DNA from: Osmia lignaria lignaria
Lineage: Eukaryota; Arthropoda; Insecta; Hymenoptera; Megachilidae
Assembly (NCBI RefSeq): GCF_051020975.1
Contig: NC_135032.1
Span: 4,154,001-4,218,000 of the forward strand
Direction: 5' to 3'
DNA: 64,000 nucleotides
Shown: piece after piece, positions 50,101-62,972 of the stretch
Layout of the letters: each line of letters starts with the position of its first letter
Position numbering within the stretch: position 1 is the first letter of the stretch
Translations under genes and position numbers: made by a program
Notes under the pieces: generated by a model
Told to the model about the DNA's origin: nothing
Databases searched by the model: none
What the model saw: only the letters and a program-made list of their open reading frames with translations

Positions 50101-50931
50101 TTATCTCAAGGGAAGGGTCCTGACGGACATATTTCGAGATATTTCTTCTTCTTGTTGTTCTTCTTCTGCACAGCTAAACTGGAAGTGGCATTTCCAGCTC
50201 GCAATAGTGCAGAGTTATCCCAAAGAAAGGGGCCACGGTGTTTCTGTATCTCTATTATGTTGGTGCGGCTTCGGCACTTTTAAATATCTCGATATATCTC
50301 GAAAACTACGCTTCTGATCAAAAAATATCATAGAACATAAATTGTAGGAAACATAATTCTCTACGAAAAAGGTCTCTTAACATTTTGCCATAGCTCGCTT
50401 CGTTTCCGAGATATTTGCAGATTTATCTCAAGGGAAGGGTCCTGATGGACATATTTCGAGATATTTCTTCTTCTTGTTGTTCTTCTTCTGCACAGCTAAA
50501 CTGGAAGTGGCATTTCCAGCTCGCAATCGTGCAGAGTAATCTCAAAGAAAGGGGCCACGGTGTTTCTGTATCTCTATTATGTTGGTGGGGCTTCGGAACT
50601 TTTAAATATCTTGATATATCTCGAGAACTACGCCTCTGATCGAAAAATATCATAGAACATAAAAAGTAGGAAACTTAATTCTCTACAAAAAAGGTCTCTT
50701 AACGTTTTGCAATAGCTCGCTTCGTTTCCGAGATATTTGCAGATTTATCTCAAGGGAAGGGTCCTGACGGACATATTTCGAGATATTTCTTCTTCTTGTT
50801 GTTCTTCTTCTGCACAGCTAAACTGGAAGTGGCATTTCCAGCTCGCAATAGTGCAGAGTTATCCCAAAGAAAGGGGCCACGGTGTTTCTGTATCTCTATT
50901 ATGTTGGTGCGGCTTCGGCACTTTTAAATAT
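47185..50931 (+). repeat. 7-unit (2,253 bp) duplication in domain V
   Basis: 47185-48678 is repeated at 49438-50931. Both copies carry ATATCAGAGAACG (near 47427 and 49680), CTTCGGAAGTTTT (near 47694 and 49947), CATACAACATAAAAAG (near 47754 and 50007) and CCTGATGGACAT (near 48187 and 50440). The offset is seven units less one base because a GGGGCCGACGG 321 bp unit lies between. Visible differences are single bases, such as TTTCCAGATA at about 47881 against TTTCGAGATA, and TTTTGTCATAG near 48132. Confidence 0.9.
47760..49065 (+). repeat. 2-unit (644 bp) tandem duplication
   Basis: Units 47840 and 48162 are followed by near copies at 48484 and 48806. They alternate GGGTCCTGACGG with TATCCCAAAG, then GGGTCCTGATGG with CAATCGTGCAGAGTAATC. 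The copy ends near 49065, where AAACTGAATTC replaces AAACTTAATTC. This dimer is nested inside the 2,253 bp duplication, whose second copy contains only one full dimer (50093, 50415). Confidence 0.85.
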
Positions 50932-51058
50932 CTTAATATATCTCGAGAACTACGCATCTGATCAAAAAATATCATAGAACATAAAAAGTAGGAAACTTAA
51001 TTCTCTACAAAAAAGGTCTCTTAACATTTTGCCATAGCTCGCTTCGTTTCCGAGATAT

Positions 51059-54000
51059 TTGCAGATTTATCTCAAGGGAAGGGGCCTAACGGACATATTT
51101 CGAGATATTTCTTCTTCTTGTTGTTCTTCTTCTGCACAGCTAAGCTGGAAGTGGCATTTCCAGCTCGCAATAGTGCAGAGTTATCTCAGAGAAAGGAGCC
51201 ACGGTGTTTCTGTATCTCTATTATGTTGGTGCGGCTTCGGAACTTTTAAATATCTTGATATATCTCGAGAACTACGCGTCTGATCAAAAAATATCATAAA
51301 ACATAAAAAGTAGGAAACATAATTCTGTACAAAAAAGGTCTCTTAACATTTTGCCATAGCTCGCATCGTTTCCGAGATATTTGCAGATTTATCTCAAGGG
51401 AAGGGGCCTGACGGACATATTTCGAGATATTTCTTCTTCTTGTTGTTCTTCTTCTGCACAGCTAAGCTGGAAGTGGCATTTACAGCTCGCAATAGTGCAG
51501 AGTTATCTCAAAGAAAGGGGCCACGGTGTTTCTGTATCTCTATTATGTTGGTGCGGCTTCGGAACCTTTAAATATGTTGATATATCTCGAGAACTACGCA
51601 TCTGATCAAAAAATATCATAGAACATAAAAAGTAGGAAACTTAATTCTCTACAAAAAAGGTCTCTTAACATTTTGCCGTAGCTCGCTTCGTTTCCGAGAT
51701 ATTTGCAGATTTATCTCAAGGGAAGGGGCCTGACGGACATATTTCGAGATATTTCTTCTTCTCGTTGTTCTTCTTCTGCACAGCTAAGCTGTAAGTGGCA
51801 TTTGCGGCTCGCGCTAGTGCAGAGTTATCTCAAAGAAAGGGGCCACGGTGTTTCTGTATATCTATTATGTTGGTGCGGCTTCGGAACTTTTAAATATCTT
51901 GATATATCTCGAGAACTACGCATCTCATCAAAAAATATCATAGAACATAAAAAGTAGGAAACTTAATTCTCTACAAAAAAGATCTCTTAACATTTTGCCA
52001 TAGCTCGCTTCGTTTCCGAGATATTTGCAGATTTATCTCAAGGGAAGGGGCCTGACGGACATATTTCGAGATATTTCTTCTTCTCGTTGTTCTTCTTCTG
52101 CACAGCTAAGCTGTAAGTGGCATTTGCGGCTCGCGCTAGTGCAGAGTTATCTCAAAGAAAGGGGCCACGGTGTTTCTGTATCTCTATTATGTTGGTGCGG
52201 TTTCGGAACTTTTAAATATCTTGATATATCTCGAGAACTACGCATCTGATCAAAAAATATCATAGAACATAAAAAGTAGGAAACATAATTCTGTACAAAA
52301 AAGGTCTCCTAACATTTTGCCATAGCTCGCTTCGTTTCCGAGATATTTGCAGATTTATCTCAAGGGAAGGGGCCTCACGGACATATTTCGAGATATTTCT
52401 TCTTCTTGTTGTTCTTCTTCTGCACAGCTAAGCTGGAAGTGGCATTTGCAGCTCGCAATAGTGCAGAGATGTCTCAAAGAAAGGGGCCACGGTGTTTCTG
52501 TATCTCTATTATGTTGGTGCGGCTTCGGAACTTTTAAATATCTTGATATATCTCGAGAACTACGCGTCTGATCAAAAAATATCATAGAACATAAAAAGTA
52601 GGAAACATAATTCTGTATAAAAAAGGTCTCCTAACATTTTGCCATAGCTCGCTTCGTTTCCGAGATATTTGCAGATTTATCTCAAGGGAAGGGGCCTGAC
52701 GGACATATTTCGAGATATTTCTTCTTCTTGTTGTTCTTCTTCTGCACAGCTAAGCTGGAAGTGGCATTTGCGGCTCGCACTAGTGCACAGTTATCTCAAA
52801 GAAAGGGGCCACGGTGTTTCTGTATCTCTATTATGTTGGTGCGGCTTCGGAACTTTTAAGTATCTCGATATATCTCGAAAACTACGCTTCTGATCAAAAA
52901 ATATCATAGAACATAAAAAGTAGGAAACTTAATTCTCTACAAAAAAGATCTCTTAACATTTTGCCATAGCTCGCTTTGTTTCCGAGATATTTGCAGATTT
53001 ATCTCAAGGGAAGGGGCCTGACGGACATATTTCGAGATATTTCTCCTTCTCGTTGTTCTTCTTCTGCACAGCTAAGCTGTAAGTGGCATTTGCGGCTCGC
53101 GCTAGTGCAGAGTTATCTCAAAGAAAGGGGCCACGGTGTTTCTGTATATCTATTATGTTGGTGCGGCTTCCGAACTTTTAAATATGTTGATATATCTCGA
53201 GAACTACGCATCTCATCAAAAAATATCATAGAACATAAAAAGTAGGAAACTTAATTCTCTACAAAAAAGATCTCTTAACATTTTGCCATAGCTCGCTTCG
53301 TTTCCGAGATATTTGCAGATTTATCTCAAGGGAAGGGGCCTGACGGACATATTTCGAGATATTTCTTCTTCTCGTTGTTCTTCTTCTGCACAGCTAAGCT
53401 GTAAGTGGCATTTGCGGCTCGCGCTAGTGCAGAGTTATCTCAAAGAAAGGGGCCACGGTGTTTCTGTATCTCTATTATGTTGGTGCGGTTTCGGAACTTT
53501 TAAATATCTTGATATATCTCGAGAACTACGCATCTGATCAAAAAATATCATAGAACATAAAAAGTAGGAAACATAATTCTGTACAAAAAAGGTCTCCTAA
53601 CATTTTGCCATAGCTCGCTTCGTTTCCGAGATATTTGCAGATTTATCTCAAGGGAAGGGGCCTCACGGACATATTTCGAGATATTTCTTCTTCTTGTTGT
53701 TCTTCTTCTGCACAGCTAAGCTGGAAGTGGCATTTGCAGCTCGCAATAGTGCAGAGATGTCTCAAAGAAAGGGGCCACGGTGTTTCTGTATCTCTATTAT
53801 GTTGGTGCGGCTTCGGAACTTTTAAATATCTTGATATATCTCGAGAACTACGCGTCTGATCAAAAAATATCATAGAACATAAAAAGTAGGAAACATAATT
53901 CTGTACAAAAAAGGTCTCCTAACATTTTGCCATAGCTCGCTTCGTTTCCGAGATATTTGCAGATTTATCTCAAGGGAAGGGGCCTGACGGACATATTTCG

Positions 54001-57000
54001 AGATATTTCTTCTTCTTGTTGTTCTTCTTCTGCACAGCTAAGCTGGAAGTGGCATTTGCGGCTCGCACTAGTGCACAGTTATCTCAAAGAAAGGGGCCAC
54101 GGTGTTTCTGTATCTCTATTATGTTGGTGCGGCTTCGGAACTTTTAAGTATCTCGATATATCTCGAAAACTACGCTTCTGATCAAAAAATATCATAGAAC
54201 ATAAAAAGTAGGAAACTTAATTCTCTACAAAAAAGATCTCTTAACATTTTGCCATAGCTCGCTTCGTTTCCGAGATATTTGCAGATTTATCTCAAGGGAA
54301 GGGGCCTGACGGACATATTTCGAGATATTTCTCCTTCTCGTTGTTCTTCTTCTGCACAGCTAAGCTGTAAGTGGCATTTGCGGCTCGCGCTAGTGCAGAG
54401 TTATCTCAAAGAAAGGGGCCACGGTGTTTCTGTATCTCTATTATGTTGGTGCGGCTTCGGAACTTTTAAATATCTTGATATATCTCGAGAACTACGCATC
54501 TGATCAAAAAATATCATAGAACATAAAAAGTAGGAAACTTAATTCTCTACAAAAAAGGTCTCTTAACATTTTGCCATAGCTCTCTTCGTTTCCGAGATAT
54601 TTCCAGATTTATCTCAAGGGAAGGGGCCTCACGGACATATTTCGAGATATTTCTTCTTCTTGTTGTTCTTCTTCTGCACAGCTAAACTGGAAGTGGCATG
54701 TCCAGCTCGCAATAGTGCAGAGTTATCTCAGAGAAAGGAGCCACGGTGTTTCTGTATCTCTATTATGTTGGTGCGGCTTCGGAACTTTTAAATATCTTGA
54801 TATATCTCGAGAACTACGCGTCTGTTCAAAAAATATCATAAAACATAAAAAGTAGGAAACATAATTCTGTACAAAAAAGGTCTCTTAACATTTTGCCATA
54901 GCTCGCATCGTTTCCGAGATATTTGCAGATTTATCTCAAGGGAAGGGGCCTGACGGACATATTTCGAGATATCTCTTCTTCTTGTTGTTCTTCTTCTGCA
55001 CAGCTAAGCTGGAAGTGGCATTTACAGCTCGCAATAGTGCAGAGTTATCTCAAAGAAAGGGGCCACGGTGTTTCTGTATCTCTATTATGTTGGTGCGGCT
55101 TCGGAACTTTTAAATATCTTGATATATCTCGACAACTACGCGTCTGATCAAAAAATATCATAGAACATAAAAAGTAGGAAACATAATTCTGTACAAAAAA
55201 GGTCTCCTAACATTTTGCCATAGCTCGCTTCGTTTCCGAGATATTTGCAGATTTATCTCAAGGGAAGGGGCCTGACGGACATATTTCGAGATATTTCTTC
55301 TTCTTGTTGTTCTTCTTCTGCACAGCTAAGCTGGAAGTGGCATTTGCGGCTCGCACTAGTGCACAGTTATCTCAAAGAAAGGGGCCACGGTGTTTCTGTA
55401 TCTCTATTATGTTGGTGCGGCTTCGGAACTTTTAAGTATCTCGATATATCTCGAAAACTACGCTTCTGATCAAAAAATATCATAGAACATAAAAAGTAGG
55501 AAACTTAATTCTCTACAAAAAAGATCTCTTAACATTTTGCCATAGCTCGCTTCGTTTCCGAGATATTTGCAGATTTATCTCAAGGGAAGGGGCCTGACGG
55601 ACATATTTCGAGATATTTCTCCTTCTCGTTGTTCTTCTTCTGCACAGCTAAGCTGTAAGTGGCATTTGCGGCTCGCGCTAGTGCAGAGTTATCTCAAAGA
55701 AAGGGGCCACGGTGTTTCTGTATCTCTATTATGTTGGTGCGGCTTCGGAACTTTTAAATATCTTGATATATCTCGAGAACTACGCATCTGATCAAAAAAT
55801 ATCATAGAACATAAAAAGTAGGAAACTTAATTCTCTACAAAAAAGGTCTCTTAACATTTTGCCATAGCTCTCTTCGTTTCCGAGATATTTCCAGATTTAT
55901 CTCAAGGGAAGGGGCCTCACGGACATATTTCGAGATATTTCTTCTTCTTGTTGTTCTTCTTCTGCACAGCTAAACTGGAAGTGGCATGTCCAGCTCGCAA
56001 TAGTGCAGAGTTATCTCAGAGAAAGGAGCCACGGTGTTTCTGTATCTCTATTATGTTGGTGCGGCTTCGGAACTTTTAAATATCTTGATATATCTCGAGA
56101 ACTACGCGTCTGTTCAAAAAATATCATAAAACATAAAAAGTAGGAAACATAATTCTGTACAAAAAAGGTCTCTTAACATTTTGCCATAGCTCGCATCGTT
56201 TCCGAGATATTTGCAGATTTATCTCAAGGGAAGGGGCCTGACGGACATATTTCGAGATATCTCTTCTTCTTGTTGTTCTTCTTCTGCACAGCTAAGCTGG
56301 AAGTGGCATTTACAGCTCGCAATAGTGCAGAGTTATCTCAAAGAAAGGGGCCACGGTGTTTCTGTATCTCTATTATGTTGGTGCGGCTTCGGAACCTTTA
56401 AATATCTTGATATATCTCGAGAACTACGCATCTGATCAAAAAATATCATAGAACATAAAAAGTAGGAAACTTAATTCTCTACAAAAAAGGTCTCTTAACA
56501 TTTTGCCGTAGCTCGCTTCGTTTCCGAGATATTTGCAGATTTATCTCAACGGAAGGGGCCTGACGGACATATTTCGAGATATTTCTTCTTCTCGTTGTTC
56601 TTCTTCTGCACAGCTAAGCTGGAAGTGGCATTTGCAGCTCGCAATAGTGCAGAGATATCTCAAAGAAAGGGGCCACGGTGTTTCTGTATCTCTATTATGT
56701 TGGTGCGGCTTCGGAACTTTTAAATATCTTGATATATCTCGACAACTACGCGTCTGATCAAAAAATATCATAGAACATAAAAAGTAGGAAACATAATTCT
56801 GTACAAAAAAGGTCTCCTAACATTTTGCCATAGCTCGCTTCGTTTCCGAGATATTTGCAGATTTATCTCAAGGGAAGGGGCCTGACGGACATATTTCGAG
56901 ATATTTCTTCTTCTTGTTGTTCTTCTTCTGCACAGCTAAGCTGGAAGTGGCATTTGCGGCTCGCACTAGTGCACAGTTATCTCAAAGAAAGGGGCCACGG

Positions 57001-60000
57001 TGTTTCTGTATCTCTATTATGTTGGTGCGGCTTCGGAACTTTTAAGTATCTCGATATATCTCGAAAACTACGCTTCTGATCAAAAAATATCATAGAACAT
57101 AAAAAGTAGGAAACTTAATTCTCTACAAAAAAGATCTCTTAACATTTTGCCATAGCTCGCTTCGTTTCCGAGATATTTGCAGATTTATCTCAAGGGAAGG
57201 GGCCTGACGGACATATTTCGAGATATTTCTTCTTCTCGTTGTTCTTCTTCTGCACAGCTAAGCTGTAAGTGGCATTTGCGGCTCGCGCTAGTGCAGAGTT
57301 ATCTCAAAGAAAGGGGCCACGGTGTTTCTGTATCTCTATTATGTTGGTGCGGCTTCGGAACTTTTAAATATCTTGATATATCTCGAGAACTACGCATCTG
57401 ATCAAAAAATATCATAGAACATAAAAAGTAGGAAACTTAATTCTCTACAAAAAAGATCTCTTAACATTTTGCCATAGCTCGCTTCGTTTCCGAGATATTT
57501 GCAGATTTATCTCAAGGGAAGGGGCCTGACGGACATATTTCGAGATACTTCTTCTTCTTGTTGTTCTTCTTCTGCACAGCTAAGCTGGAAGTGGCATTTG
57601 CAGCTCGCAATAGTGCAGAGTTATCTCAAAGAAAGGGGCCACGGTGTTTCTGTATCTCTATTATGTTGGTGCGGCTTCGGAACTTTTAAATATCTTAATA
57701 TATCTCGAGAACTACGCATCTGATCAAAAAATATCATAGAACATAAAAAGTAGGAAAGTTAATTCTCTACAAAAAAGGTCTCTTAACATTTTGCCATAGC
57801 TCGCTTCGTTTCCGAGATATTTGCAGATATATCTCAAGGGCAGGGGCCTGACGGACATATTTCGAGATATTTCTTCTTCTTGTTGTTCTTCTTCTGCACA
57901 GCTAAGCTGGAAGTGGCATTTACAGCTCGCAATAGTGCAGAGTTATCTCAAAGAAAGGGGCCACGGTGTTTCTGTATCTCTATTATGTTGGTGCGGCTTC
58001 GGAACTTTTAAATATCTTGATATATCTCGAGAACTACGCATCTGATCAAAAAATATCGTAGAACATAAAAAGTAGGAAACTTAATTCTCTACAAAAAAGG
58101 TCTCTTAACATTTTGCCATAGCTCTCTTCGTTTCCGAGATATTTGCAGATTTATCTCAAGGGAAGGGGCCCTACGGACATATTTCGAGATACTTCTTCTT
58201 CTTGTTGTTCTTCTTCTGCACAGCTAAGCTGGAAGTGGCATTTGCAGCTCGCAATAGTGCAGAGTTATCTCAAAGAAAGGGGCCACGGTGTTTCTGTATC
58301 TCTATTATGTTGGTGCGGCTGCGGAACTTTTAAATATCTTAATATATCTCGAGAACTACGCATCTGATCAAAAAATATCATAGAACATAAAAAGTAGGAA
58401 GCTTAATTCTCTACAAAAAAGGTCTCTTAACATTTTGCCATAGCTCGCTTCGTTTCCGAGATAGTTGCAGATTTATCTCAAGGGAAGGGGCCTAACGGAC
58501 ATATTTCGAGATATTTCTTCTTCTTGTTGTTCTTCTTCTGCACAGCTAAGCTGTAAGTGGCATTTGCGGCTCGCACTAGTGCAGAGTTATCTCAAAGAAA
58601 GGGGCCACGGTGTTTCTGTATCTCTATTATGTTGGTGCGGCTTCGGAACTTTTAAATATCTTGATATATCTCGAGAACTACGCATCTGATCAAAAAATGT
58701 CATAGAACGTAAAAAGTAGGAAACTTAATTCTCTACAAAAAAGGTCTCTTAACATTTTGCGACAGCTCTCTTCGTTTCCGAGATATTTCCAGATTTATCT
58801 CAAGGGAAGGGGCCTCACGGACATATTTCAAGATATTTCTTCTTCTTGTTGTTCTTCTTCTGCACAGCTAAACTGGAAGTGGCATTTCCAGCTCGCAATT
58901 GTGCAGAGTTATCTCAAAGAAAGGAGCCACGGTGTTTCTGTATCTCTATTATGTTGGTGCGGCTTCGGAACTTTTAAATATCTTGATATATCTCGAGAAC
59001 TACGCGTCTGATCAAAAAATATCATAAAACATAAAAAGTAGGAAACATAATTCTGTACAAAAAAGGTCTCTTAACATTTTGCCATAGCTCGCTTCGTTTC
59101 CGAGATATTTGCAGATTTATCTCAAGGGAAGGGGCCTGACGGACATATTTCGAGATATTTCTTCTTCTTGTTGTTCTTCTTCTGCACAGCTAAGCTGGAA
59201 CTGGCATTTACAGCTCGCAATAGTGCAGAGTTATCTCAAAGAAAGGGGCCACGGTGTTTCTGTATCTCTATTATGTTGGTGCGGCTTCGGAACTTTTAAA
59301 TATCTCGATATATCTCGAAAACTACGCTTCTGATCAAAAAATATCGTAGAACATAAATTGTAGGAAACATAATTCTCTACAAAAAACGTCTCTTAACATT
59401 TTGCCATAGCTCGCTTCGTTTCCGAGATATTTGCAGATTCAGCTCAAAGGAACGGGCCTGACGGACATATTTCGAGATACTTCTTCTTCTTGTTGTTCTT
59501 CCTCTGCACAGCTAAGCTGGAAGTGGCATTTGCAGCTCGCAATAGTGCAGAGTTACCTCAAAGAAAGGGGCCATGGTGTTTCTGTATCTCTATTATGTTG
59601 GTGCGGCTTCGGAACTTTTAAATATCTTGATATATCTCGAGAACTACGCATCTGATCAAAAAATATCATAGAACATAAAAAGTAGGAAACTTAATTCTCT
59701 ACAAAAAAGGTCTCTTATCATTTTGCCATAGCTCGCTTCGTTTCCGAGATATTTGCAGATTTATCTCAAGGGAAGGGGCCTGACGGACATATTTCGAGAT
59801 ATTTCTTCTTCTTGTTGTTCTTCTTCTGCACAGCTAAGCTGGAAGTGGCATTTACAGCTCGCAATAGTGCAGAGTTATCTCAAAGAAAGGGGCCACGGTG
59901 TTTCTGTATCTCTATTATGTTGGTGCTGCTTCGGAACTTTTAAATATCTTGATATATCTCGAGAACTACGCATCTGATCAAAAAATATCATAGAACATAA

Positions 60001-62328
60001 AAAGTAGGAAACTTAATTCTCTACAAAAAAGATCTCTTAACATTTTGCCATAGCTCGCTTCGTTTCCGAGATATTTGCAGATTTATCTCAAGGGAAGGGG
60101 CCTGACGGACATATTTCGAGATATTTCTTCTTCTCGTTGTTCTTCTTCTGCACAGCTAAGCTGTAAGTGGCATTTGCGGCTCGCGCTAGTGCAGAGTTAT
60201 CTCAAAGAAAGGGGCCACGGTGTTTCTGTATCTCTATTATGTTGGTGCGGCTTCGGAACTTTTAAATATCTTGATATATCTCGAGAACTATGCATCTGAT
60301 CAAAAAATATCATAGAACATAAAAAGTAGGAAACTTAATTCTCTACAAAAAAGATCTCTTAACATTTTGCCATAGCTCGCTTCGTTTCCGAGATATTTGC
60401 AGATTTATCTCAAGGGAAGGGGCCTGACGGACATATTTCGAGATACTTCTTCTTCTTGTTGTTCTTCTTCTGCACAGCTAAGCTGGAAGTGGCATTTGCA
60501 GCTCGCAATAGTGCAGAGTTATCTCAAAGAAAGGGGCCACGGTGTTTCTGTATCTCTATTATGTTGGTGCGGCTTCGGAACTTTTAAATATCTTAATATA
60601 TCTCGAGAACTACGCATCTGATCAAAAAATATCATAGAACATAAAAAGTAGGAAACTTAATTCTCTACAAAAAAGGTCTCTTAACATTTTGCCATAGCTC
60701 GCTTCGTTTCCGAGATATTTGCAGATTTATCTCAAGGGAAGGGGCCTCACGGACATATTTCGAGATATTTCTTCTTCTTGTTGTTCTTCTTCTGCACAGC
60801 TAAGCTGGAAGTGGCATTTGTAGCTCGCAATAGTGCAGAGATATCTCAAAGAAAGGGGCCACGGTGTTTCTGTATCTCTATTATGTTGGTGCGGCTTCGG
60901 AACTTTTAAGTATCTCGATATATCTCGAAAACTACGCTTCTGATCAAAAAATATCATAGAACATAAAAAGTAGGAAACTTAATTCTCTACAAAAAAGATC
61001 TCTTAACATTTTGCCATAGCTCGCTTCGTTTCCGAGATATTTGCAGATTTATCTCAAGGGAAGGGGCCTGACGGACATATTTCGAGATATTTCTTCTTCT
61101 CGTTGTTCTTCTTCTGCACAGCTAAGCTGTAAGTGGCATTTGCGGCTCGCGCTAGTGCAGAGTTATCTCAAAGAAAGGGGCCACGGTGTTTCTGTATCTC
61201 TATTATGTTGGTGCGGCTTCGGAACTTTTAAATATCTTGATATATCTCGAGAACTACGCATCTGATCAAAAAATATCATAGAACATAAAAAGTAGGAAAC
61301 TTAATTCTCTACAAAAAAGATCTCTTAACATTTTGCCATAGCTCGCTTCGTTTCCGAGATATTTGCAGATTTATCTCAAGGGAAGGGGCCTCACGGACAT
61401 ATTTCGAGATATTTCTTCTTGTTGTTGTTCTTCTTCTGCACGGCTAAGCTGGAAGTGGCATTTGCAGCTCGCAATAGTGCAGAGATATCTCAAAGAAAGG
61501 GGCCACGGTGTTTCTGTATCTCTATTATGTTGGTGCGGCTTCGGAACTTTTAAATATCTTGATATATCTCGAGAACTACGCGTCTGATCAAAAAATATCA
61601 TAGAACATAAAAAGTAGGAAACATAATTCTGTACAAAAAAGGTCTCCTAACATTTTGCCATAGCTCGCTTCGTTTCCGAGATATTTGCAGATTTATCTCA
61701 AGGGAAGGGGCCTGACGGACATATTTCGAGATATTTCTTCTTCTTGTTGTTCTTCTTCTGCACAGCTAAGCTGGAAGTGGCATTTGCGGCTCGCACTAGT
61801 GCAGAGTTATCTCAAAGAAAGGAGCCACGGTGTTTCTGTATCTCTATTATGTTGGTGCGGCTTCGGAACTTTTAAATATTTCGATATATCTCGAAAACTA
61901 CGCTTCTGATCAAAAAATATCATAGAACGTAAATTGTAGGAAACATTATTCTCTACAAAAAAGGTCTCTTAACATTTTGCCATAGCTCGATTCGTTTCCG
62001 AGATATTTGCAGATTTATCTCACGGGAAGGGGCCTGACGGACATATTTCGAGATATTTCTTCTTCTTGTTGTTCTTCTTCTGCACAGCTAAGCTGGAAGT
62101 GGCATTTGCAGCGCGCAATAGTGCAGAGTTATCTCAAAGAAAGGGGCCACGGTGTTTCTGTATCTCTATTATGTTGGTGCGGCTTCGGAACTTTTAAATA
62201 TCTTGATATATCTCGAGAACTACGCATCTGATCAAAAAATATCATAGAAGATAAAAAGTAGGAAACTTAATTCTCTACAAAAAAGGTCTCTTAACATTTC
62301 GCCATAGCTCGCTTCGTTTCCGAGATAT
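51059..62328 (+). repeat. Array domain VI: A-dominated, CTGTAAGTGG / TTCTCGTTG units
   Basis: Most units are haplotype A, with CAGCTAAGCTGTAAGTGG plus GCTCGCGCTAGTG in one subfamily and GAACTACGCGTCTG with AACATAATTCTGTAC in another. Linkers often read AAAAAAGATCTCTT, giving an AGATCT palindrome not found in the first 50 kb that I read. The pair 57177-57820 recurs at 60075-60718 (offset 2,898 bp, nine units), marked by GAGATACTTCTTC and ATCTTAATATATC. The latter was acquired independently of the 9-mer at 24-33 kb, with which it shares only the offset. Confidence 0.8.
51700..56440 (+). repeat. 4-unit (1,288 bp) HOR of domain VI, about 3.7 copies with turnover
   Basis: Units 51703, 52025, 52347 and 52669 recur at 52991, 53313, 53635 and 53957, and 54279-55566 recurs at 55567 onward. 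Markers: GTATATCTATTATG (near 51856 and 53144), GCAGAGATGTCTC (near 52462 and 53750), CTCCTTCTCGTTG (near 53042, 54330 and 55618), GGCATGTCCAGC (near 54694 and 55982), and GATATCTCTTCTTC (near 54969 and 56257). The period is constant but the content of two of the four slots changes between the first and second pair, so the HOR has been remodelled and not simply copied. Confidence 0.85.
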
Positions 62329-62875
62329 TTGCAGATTTATCTCAAGGGAAGGGCCCTGTCGGACATATTTCGAGATATTTCTTCTTCTTGTTGTTCTTCT
62401 TCTGCACAGCTAAGCTGGAAGTGGCATTTGCGGCTCGCACTAGTGCAGAGTTATCTCAAAGAAAGGGGCCACGGTGTTTCTGTATCTCTATTATGTTGGT
62501 GCGGCTTCGGAACTTTTAAATATCTCGATATATCTCGAAAACTACGCTTCTGATCAAAAAATATCATAGAACATAAATTGTAGGAAACATAATTCTCTAC
62601 AAAAAACGTCTCTCAACATTTTGCCATAGCTCGCTTCGTTTCCGAGATATTTGCAGATTCAGCTCAAAGGAACGGGCCTGACGGACATATTTCGAGATAC
62701 TTCTTCTTCTTGTTGTTCTTCCTCTGCACAGCTAAGCTGGAAGTGGCATTTGCAGCTCGCAATAGTGCAGAGTTATCTCAAAGAAAGGGGCCACGGTGTT
62801 TCTGTATCTCTATTATATTGGTGCGGCTTCGGAACTTTTAAATATCTTGATATATCTCGAGAACTACGCATCTGA
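59431..62875 (+). repeat. 10-unit (3,220 bp) spaced duplicate of a CAGATTCAGC unit
   Basis: Unit 59431-59752 matches 62651-62972: both have GCAGATTCAGCTCAAAGGAACGGG, listed here by its parts GCAGATTCAGC and GGAACGGGCC, with GAGATACTTCTTC and TTCCTCTGC, and both follow a CTACAAAAAACGTC linker. Elsewhere this subfamily reads GGAACTGGCC. The intervening nine units do not match at the same offset over their full length, so this is a single-unit relationship or the remains of a larger, reworked duplication. Confidence 0.7.
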
Positions 62876-62972
62876 TCAAAAAATTTCATAGAACATAAAA
62901 AGTAGGAAACTTAATTCTCTACAAAAAAGGTCTCTTAACATTTTGACATAGCTCGCTTCGTGTCCGAGATAT

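Larger units (their letters stand above)
42690..51058 (+). repeat. Array domain V: GGGTCCTGA / GGCATTTCCAG units
   Basis: Units here share CAGCTAAACTGGAAG with GGCATTTCCAGCTCG, often with AAGGGTCCTGA in copy 1 of the 26 bp repeat and TTAACGTTTTGCAATAG in the linker. They are more diverged from each other than those of the 9-mer domain. Some carry TGGTGGGGCTTC and CGCCTCTGATCG (43977, 48162, 48806, 50415), a marker pair that returns only in part near the window end (62973, 63606). Confidence 0.8.
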
